From NCBI GenBank assembly GCA_004558485.1, contig SFCS01000028.1, positions 1-16,705 of the forward strand: DNA of 16,705 bases, written 5' to 3'. Below, piece after piece: positions 13,478 through 16,705 of this stretch; within the stretch, counting starts at the first letter, position 1; every line of letters starts with the position of its first letter. Made by a program: the position numbers and the translations under genes. The stretch comes from Ruminococcus sp. (GTDB lineage: Bacteria; Bacillota; Clostridia; Oscillospirales; Acutalibacteraceae). Below the pieces are notes generated by a model. It was not told where the DNA came from, searched no databases, and saw nothing but the letters and a program-made list of their open reading frames with translations.

Positions 13478-13488
13478 GAAAATTTTTA

Positions 13489-13517
13489 TTGACTTTATAA
13501 GGAAAAAATGCTACTTT
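13489..13517 (+). promoter_or_regulatory. Promoter of the TM2 domain gene
   Basis: The -35 box is TTGACT (13489-13494), followed by a 17-bp spacer and the -10 box TACTTT (13512-13517). Transcription would start near 13524, about 23 nt before ATG 13547. AAGGGGGAA (13533-13541) is the ribosome binding site. Confidence 0.6.
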
Positions 13518-13546
13518 TACGATAGTAAGAAAAAGGGGGAATTTTC

Positions 13547-13957
13547 ATGTATTGTAAGAATTGCGGTAAGCCGATGGAGGACGCCGCTGTTGTTTGTGTC
13601 GGCTGCGGTGTACCGCGCGGCGCGGGCAATCAGTTTTGCCAAAACTGCGGGCAGCCGGTGATGCCGAATGCCTTCGCCTGCACCCATTGCGGCGCACAGG
13701 TCGGCCCCACGCCCGTTCCGCAAGCAAATCCCGCGGCGAAGTCCCGCATCTGCGCGGGTCTGCTGGGCCTTTTCCTCGGCGGTCTCGGCATCCATAACTT
13801 CTACCTCGGCTACACCGGCAAGGCGGTGGCACAGCTCATTCTCACTATCACCGTTCTGCTGGCGCCTATCTCCGGCATCTGGGCGCTCATTGAGGCTATC
13901 ATGATCCTCACCGGCTCCATCGCGGTGGACGGCAAGGGATTGCCGCTGCGCGACTGA
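13547..13957 (+). CDS. Zinc-ribbon and TM2 domain membrane protein
   Basis: A 136-residue protein with two N-terminal zinc-ribbon-like knuckle sets (Cys3/Cys6 with Cys17/Cys20, and Cys31/Cys34 with Cys45/Cys48), a short Pro-rich linker (53-62) and a C-terminal TM2 domain. The TM2 signature is visible as LFLGGLGIHNFYLGYTGKA (about 75-93) between two hydrophobic helices (66-82 and 95-122). Such proteins are common in Firmicutes; the ribbons are expected on the cytoplasmic side. No specific biochemical role is established for this architecture. ATG at 13547 has a strong GGGGGAA site. It is a single-gene unit with its own promoter and a strong terminator, divergent from the AraC-type regulator. 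Confidence 0.93.
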   Translation: MYCKNCGKPMEDAAVVCVGCGVPRGAGNQFCQNCGQPVMPNAFACTHCGAQVGPTPVPQANPAAKSRICAGLLGLFLGGLGIHNFYLGYTGKAVAQLILTITVLLAPISGIWALIEAIMILTGSIAVDGKGLPLRD

Positions 13958-13972
13958 GTTTTTGCTATCTTT

Positions 13973-14006
13973 CGGCGACACCGTTTTCGGTGTCGCCGCT
14001 TTTTTT
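13973..14006 (+). terminator. Intrinsic terminator of the TM2 gene
   Basis: A perfect 11-bp stem (13973-13983 with 13988-13998), TTTT loop, then a run of seven T (14000-14006). Confidence 0.93.
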
Positions 14007-14015
14007 GCTTACCTC

Positions 14016-14044
14016 TTGTGTCCGGCGGCAAAATGTGGTACAAT
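14016..14044 (+). promoter_or_regulatory. Promoter of the DEAD-box helicase gene
   Basis: The -35 box is TTGTGT (14016-14021), with a 17-bp spacer and the -10 box TACAAT (14039-14044). The first in-frame ATG (14043) overlaps the -10 box, so it would not be in the mRNA; this decides for the TTG start at 14079. Confidence 0.65.
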
Positions 14045-14078
14045 GGACGCGATTACGGAAAGAAACGGAGAAATTCCT

Positions 14079-15257
14079 TTGGAAAATGTAGAAAAAAGCG
14101 GATTTTCGGCGCTGCATTTGCAACCGGAAACGGAAAAAGCACTGCAAAAGATGGGCTTTGTCGCCCCGACGCCCGTGCAGGAGCAGACCATCCCCGTCAT
14201 GACCGAGGGGCGCGATGTCATCGCCAAAGCCCCGACCGGTACAGGCAAAACCTGTGCCTTCGGCATCCCGCTCATCGAGTGTCTCGACACCTCGCTCACC
14301 AACCTGCAGGCGCTTGTCATCTGCCCGACGCGCGAGCTATGCCTGCAGATCACCGACGACCTGCGGCATCTGGCGGCGTTTCGCCCGGATGTGCGCATCG
14401 CTGCCGTCTACGGCGGGCAGCCGATGCAGCGGCAGATCACCGCACTCAAAAAAGCGCCGCATATCGTGGTCGCCACCCCCGGCAGACTGCTTGATCACAT
14501 GGAACGCGGCAACATTTGGCTCGGCGACATCTACACTGCCGTTCTCGACGAGGCGGATGAGATGCTGAAAATGGGGTTCATCAAGGATGTGCGCCGCATC
14601 CTCAACGCCACCCCTGCCGACACGCAGGTGGTGATGTTCAGCGCCACCATTTCGCGTGAGGTCATGGATGTCGCGTGGGAATATCAGCACGACGCCGTGG
14701 AGATCACGGTGGAGTCGGCAGGCGACAACCGCCCGAAGATCGACCAGTATCAGGTGCCGGTCGCAGGGCAGGATCGCTTTGCGCTGCTTTTGTCGCTCAT
14801 CGATTGCCTGCACTATCACCGCGTCATGGTGTTTGCCAACCGTAAGACCACCGTCATGGGGCTCGGCCGCCGCATGGAAAAGGCGGGGCGCTCCGCCGAC
14901 TGCCTGCACGGCGACATCCCGCAGGGGCAGCGCAACCGCGTCATGCAGAGCTTCCGCGACGGCAAGTTTGAGATTCTCGTCGCCACCGATGTCGCCGCAC
15001 GCGGCATCGATGTGGACGATGTGGAGGCGGTATTCAACTATGATGTGCCGGACGAGAACGAATACTATCTGCACCGCATCGGCAGAACCGGACGCGCCAA
15101 GCGCCGCGGCGCCTCGTTCACCTTCACCGGCGATGCGGATGCCTTCCGCATCCGCGACATCAAAAAATATACCCACTCGGACATGACCCTCCTCACCCCG
15201 CAGCCGGACGGCACCTTCCTCAAGCCCGACGGCACGCCGCTTGAGGCGGAGAACTGA
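14079..15257 (+). CDS. DEAD-box ATP-dependent RNA helicase
   Basis: A 392-residue RNA helicase of the DEAD-box family, close to the minimal two-RecA-domain core with only a short C-terminal tail. All motifs are present in order: the Q motif (GFVAPTPVQ), motif I APTGTGKT, Ia PTRELCLQ, GG, Ib TPGRLLDH, II DEAD, III SAT, IV VMVFANRKT, V ATDVAARGID and VI HRIGRTGRA. It unwinds short RNA duplexes with ATP and probably serves ribosome assembly or mRNA turnover; without a specific C-terminal domain, the RNA target cannot be named. Start: TTG at 14079 has CGGAG at 14066-14070, 8 nt upstream, and opens MENVEKSGF as in relatives. An ATG at 14043 would add 12 residues but lies in the promoter. Single-gene unit. 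Confidence 0.94.
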   Translation: MENVEKSGFSALHLQPETEKALQKMGFVAPTPVQEQTIPVMTEGRDVIAKAPTGTGKTCAFGIPLIECLDTSLTNLQALVICPTRELCLQITDDLRHLAAFRPDVRIAAVYGGQPMQRQITALKKAPHIVVATPGRLLDHMERGNIWLGDIYTAVLDEADEMLKMGFIKDVRRILNATPADTQVVMFSATISREVMDVAWEYQHDAVEITVESAGDNRPKIDQYQVPVAGQDRFALLLSLIDCLHYHRVMVFANRKTTVMGLGRRMEKAGRSADCLHGDIPQGQRNRVMQSFRDGKFEILVATDVAARGIDVDDVEAVFNYDVPDENEYYLHRIGRTGRAKRRGASFTFTGDADAFRIRDIKKYTHSDMTLLTPQPDGTFLKPDGTPLEAEN

Positions 15258-15261
15258 CACA

Positions 15262-15301
15262 CAAAAAAACACGCCCCGCGGTGGTATCGCCGCGGGGCGT
15301 G
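15262..15301 (-). terminator. Terminator of the sigma/membrane-partner operon
   Basis: A perfect 12-bp GC-rich stem (15270-15281 with 15290-15301) with an 8-nt loop. On the minus strand it is followed by seven T (15269-15263). On the plus strand there is no T run, so it fits the minus-strand operon best while also lying after the helicase gene. Confidence 0.85.
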
Positions 15302-15312
15302 CTGCAGCTGTG

Positions 15313-16008
15313 TTATTTTGTGTCTGTCGCGTTCGGTGCGACAAAGGGGGCGGAGACCTTCGTCGTGTCTGCGACGCGAACGGTCTCCACGCCGTCCGTG
15401 AGCCATCGCTCCACCGGCAGCAAGAACAGGCGGCTGCCGACCGCGTCATCGCGCAGCGACTGCGGCAATATCTCCAAAACCGTTCCGTCAACATGGGCGA
15501 AAAGCGCAGTGACTGTGCTGTCGGGCAGATAGTAGATAAATAGGCGATGCGTCTTGAAAAACGCTGCATCATAGGACGCCAGCTGTGCTTGGAGACCCGT
15601 ATCCTCCGTCTGCTCGGCAAAGGCCTTGACCGTTTTTTCGTCATCCGCCCAATACACCGTTTGCGGCAAGAAGGGCACATCGGCCACTGTCAGAACGGTG
15701 GCAGAGAGCATCATTTTGTAACACTCGGTGTCGCCGTCGGCAATGCCGTCGGCGGTATCGTCATCGACGGAACCGTTCGTGTCGCCGCTTTGCCCCGCAA
15801 AGCGGGTCGCCTCGGTCTTCTGTGTCCCGTCGGCGGACTCCTTTGTCGGCGCGTTTTGCGGCAGGCGCAGGAAAAACGCCGCCGAGATGCCCGCCACGCA
15901 CAAAATCGGCAAAAGGGACAGCATCGCCCGTCTCCGACGGCGGCGCACGCGCAAAACGGCGTCGCGGCGGGCAAACACCTCCGCTTTATAGGCTTCCTCC
16001 GATCTCAT
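15313..16008 (-). CDS. Single-pass membrane protein coupled to an ECF sigma factor
   Basis: A 231-residue protein with a short cytoplasmic N-terminus (1-28) that contains a very basic block (RVRRRRRR at 20-27), one membrane helix (about 29-48), a low-complexity linker rich in Thr, Asp and Glu (50-95), and a folded extracytoplasmic domain (about 95-231) with no motif I recognise. Its ATG overlaps the sigma stop codon (ATGA, 4 bp), with GGGAGG upstream, so the two are translationally coupled. Position and topology suggest an anti-sigma factor or signal receptor, but the HxxxCxxC zinc anti-sigma motif is absent and the cytoplasmic part is short. The alternative is a sigma-regulated membrane protein. 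Confidence 0.8.
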   Translation of the reverse strand: MRSEEAYKAEVFARRDAVLRVRRRRRRAMLSLLPILCVAGISAAFFLRLPQNAPTKESADGTQKTEATRFAGQSGDTNGSVDDDTADGIADGDTECYKMMLSATVLTVADVPFLPQTVYWADDEKTVKAFAEQTEDTGLQAQLASYDAAFFKTHRLFIYYLPDSTVTALFAHVDGTVLEILPQSLRDDAVGSRLFLLPVERWLTDGVETVRVADTTKVSAPFVAPNATDTK

Positions 16009-16535
16009 ACTACACCTCCCAACACTTCGCGCAGCATGCCCTTGGCGCGGTACAGCAGGTTGTCCACCTGCTTCGGCTTCTTTCTCATCACAAACGCCGC
16101 GTCTGCATAGGACAGCTCCTCGAAGTATACTAGATATACTGCCGTTTGCATATCCTGCGGCAGCGAAACGATCGCCTCGTGCACTGCGCGCTTTTGCGCG
16201 TCGCGCAGAAAGATCGCCTCGGGCGTGCGCTCATCCGCTGCGTTCTCGTCAAGCGGCAAGAGGGGGTGCGCCCGCCGATGACGCAGACAGTTGAGCGCAC
16301 GGCTGCGCCCGAGCATATACAAATAGGTCTTGAGCGAGGTTTGGAAGTTATAGTGCTTCGGGTGCAGCAGGACATACACAAAGCAGTCGACGGATATGTC
16401 CTCGGCGGCATGGATGTCCCGCACAAAGCGATCGATGAACAGGATGAGACCGTCGCGATACAGCGCCATGATCTCCTCAAAGGCCGCCTCGTCGCCGCAA
16501 AGAAACTGTCGATACAGCTCCGCTCCCTTATCCAC
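16005..16535 (-). CDS. ECF-type RNA polymerase sigma factor
   Basis: A 176-residue sigma-70 family protein of the extracytoplasmic-function type. Region 2 spans about residues 15-85 (AAFEEIMALYRDGLILFI, then AAEDISVDCFVYVLLH, the core-binding and -10 recognition helices). Region 4 spans about 120-170 (LPQDMQTAVYLVYFEELSYADAAFVM, then KQVDNLLYRAKGMLRE, the -35 recognition helix-turn-helix). A short linker with acidic residues lies between. Start: GTG at 16533-16535 follows the strong GAGGGGGGAG site; an ATG at 16553 would add 6 residues but has no ribosome binding site and lies near a possible transcription start (TATAAA at 16556-16561). It directs polymerase to a small regulon, probably under control of the coupled membrane protein. 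Confidence 0.9.
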   Translation of the reverse strand: MDKGAELYRQFLCGDEAAFEEIMALYRDGLILFIDRFVRDIHAAEDISVDCFVYVLLHPKHYNFQTSLKTYLYMLGRSRALNCLRHRRAHPLLPLDENAADERTPEAIFLRDAQKRAVHEAIVSLPQDMQTAVYLVYFEELSYADAAFVMRKKPKQVDNLLYRAKGMLREVLGGVV

Positions 16536-16705
16536 AAAACTCCCCCCTCGCATTCTTTATACACCGAAAGAGCCGACTTTCCTTATGAAAAACAAAAAAT
16601 GCCGCATTAGCGGGGTGTTCGTAAGACAGTTAAATAGGCAAAAGGCGTGACGAAAGTGATCACGCCTTTTTTCATGTAAGGATAGCCGCATAGCGGCGCA
16701 AGGGA
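16536..16705. other. Right-edge intergenic region with hairpins
   Basis: No coding frame is convincing here. A perfect 11-bp stem (16640-16650 with 16660-16670) flanked by A and T runs is a likely terminator, usable on either strand. As the gene to its left points away, it probably closes a minus-strand gene beyond the window. Two small related palindromes, CCGCATTAGCGG (16603-16614) and GCCGCATAGCGGC (16685-16697), lie on either side. Confidence 0.5.
16640..16672 (-). terminator. Intrinsic terminator near the right edge
   Basis: An 11-bp perfect stem (16640-16650 with 16660-16670) with a 9-nt loop, four A before it and six T after it. The minus-strand assignment is inferred from the absence of a plus-strand gene upstream. 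Confidence 0.65.

Noticed and set aside
14337..15680. 447-codon frame on - crossing the helicase and the sigma partner gene
   Set aside because: It runs through a strong terminator hairpin and across two recognised genes; no protein pattern.

Overview
The window reads as chromosomal DNA of a moderately GC-rich member of the Clostridia, most likely Oscillospiraceae/Ruminococcaceae. This is inferred from the type-3 prolyl-tRNA synthetase with a C-terminal Cys cluster, the DUF1846 (UPF0371) protein, the membrane-anchored MurF, the zinc-ribbon/TM2 protein, strong purine-rich ribosome binding sites and sigma-A type promoters. No rRNA, tRNA, CRISPR array, transposase or phage structural gene is visible.

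Left part (1-2350): the end of an XRE/Cro-type regulator whose start lies outside the window is closed by a strong terminator. A roughly 340-bp AT-richer stretch follows, with at most one micro-ORF. A near-consensus promoter then drives a full DUF1846 protein. It converges on a minus-strand operon, and the space between them holds a structured repeat: nested inverted repeats bounded by a duplicated 31-bp terminator hairpin.

Centre-left (2355-8933, all minus strand): one promoter appears to serve a six-gene run: proS, two tandem cyclophilin-type prolyl isomerases (the second a lipoprotein with an enlarged insertion), an alpha/beta hydrolase, a MurF with an N-terminal membrane domain, and a Ddl-type D-Ala-D-Ala ligase with a divergent signature. 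The last two supply and attach the D-Ala-D-Ala tip of the peptidoglycan stem, so the hydrolase may belong to the same pathway.

Centre (8934-9495): between proS and a small conserved-looking membrane protein lies a candidate non-coding RNA on the minus strand (promoter with 17-bp spacing, intrinsic terminator about 100 nt downstream). It contains three 12-bp repeats that resemble degenerate DnaA boxes.

Right part (9495-16705): a metallophosphoesterase with two substituted metal-ligand positions is divergent from a DacA/PBP5-fold membrane protein in which all three penicillin-binding motifs are changed (a likely pseudoenzyme). That protein is coupled to rsmA. Then come a cupin/AraC regulator, a divergently transcribed zinc-ribbon TM2 membrane protein, a DEAD-box RNA helicase, and a translationally coupled ECF sigma factor with a membrane partner. 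Most genes are separated by clear hairpin terminators, several of them bidirectional.

The items most worth a second look are the catalytically degenerate DacA-like protein, the predicted small RNA with its 12-bp repeats, the hydrolase/TM-MurF/Ddl operon, the altered metallophosphoesterase, and the repeat element at 2060-2345.
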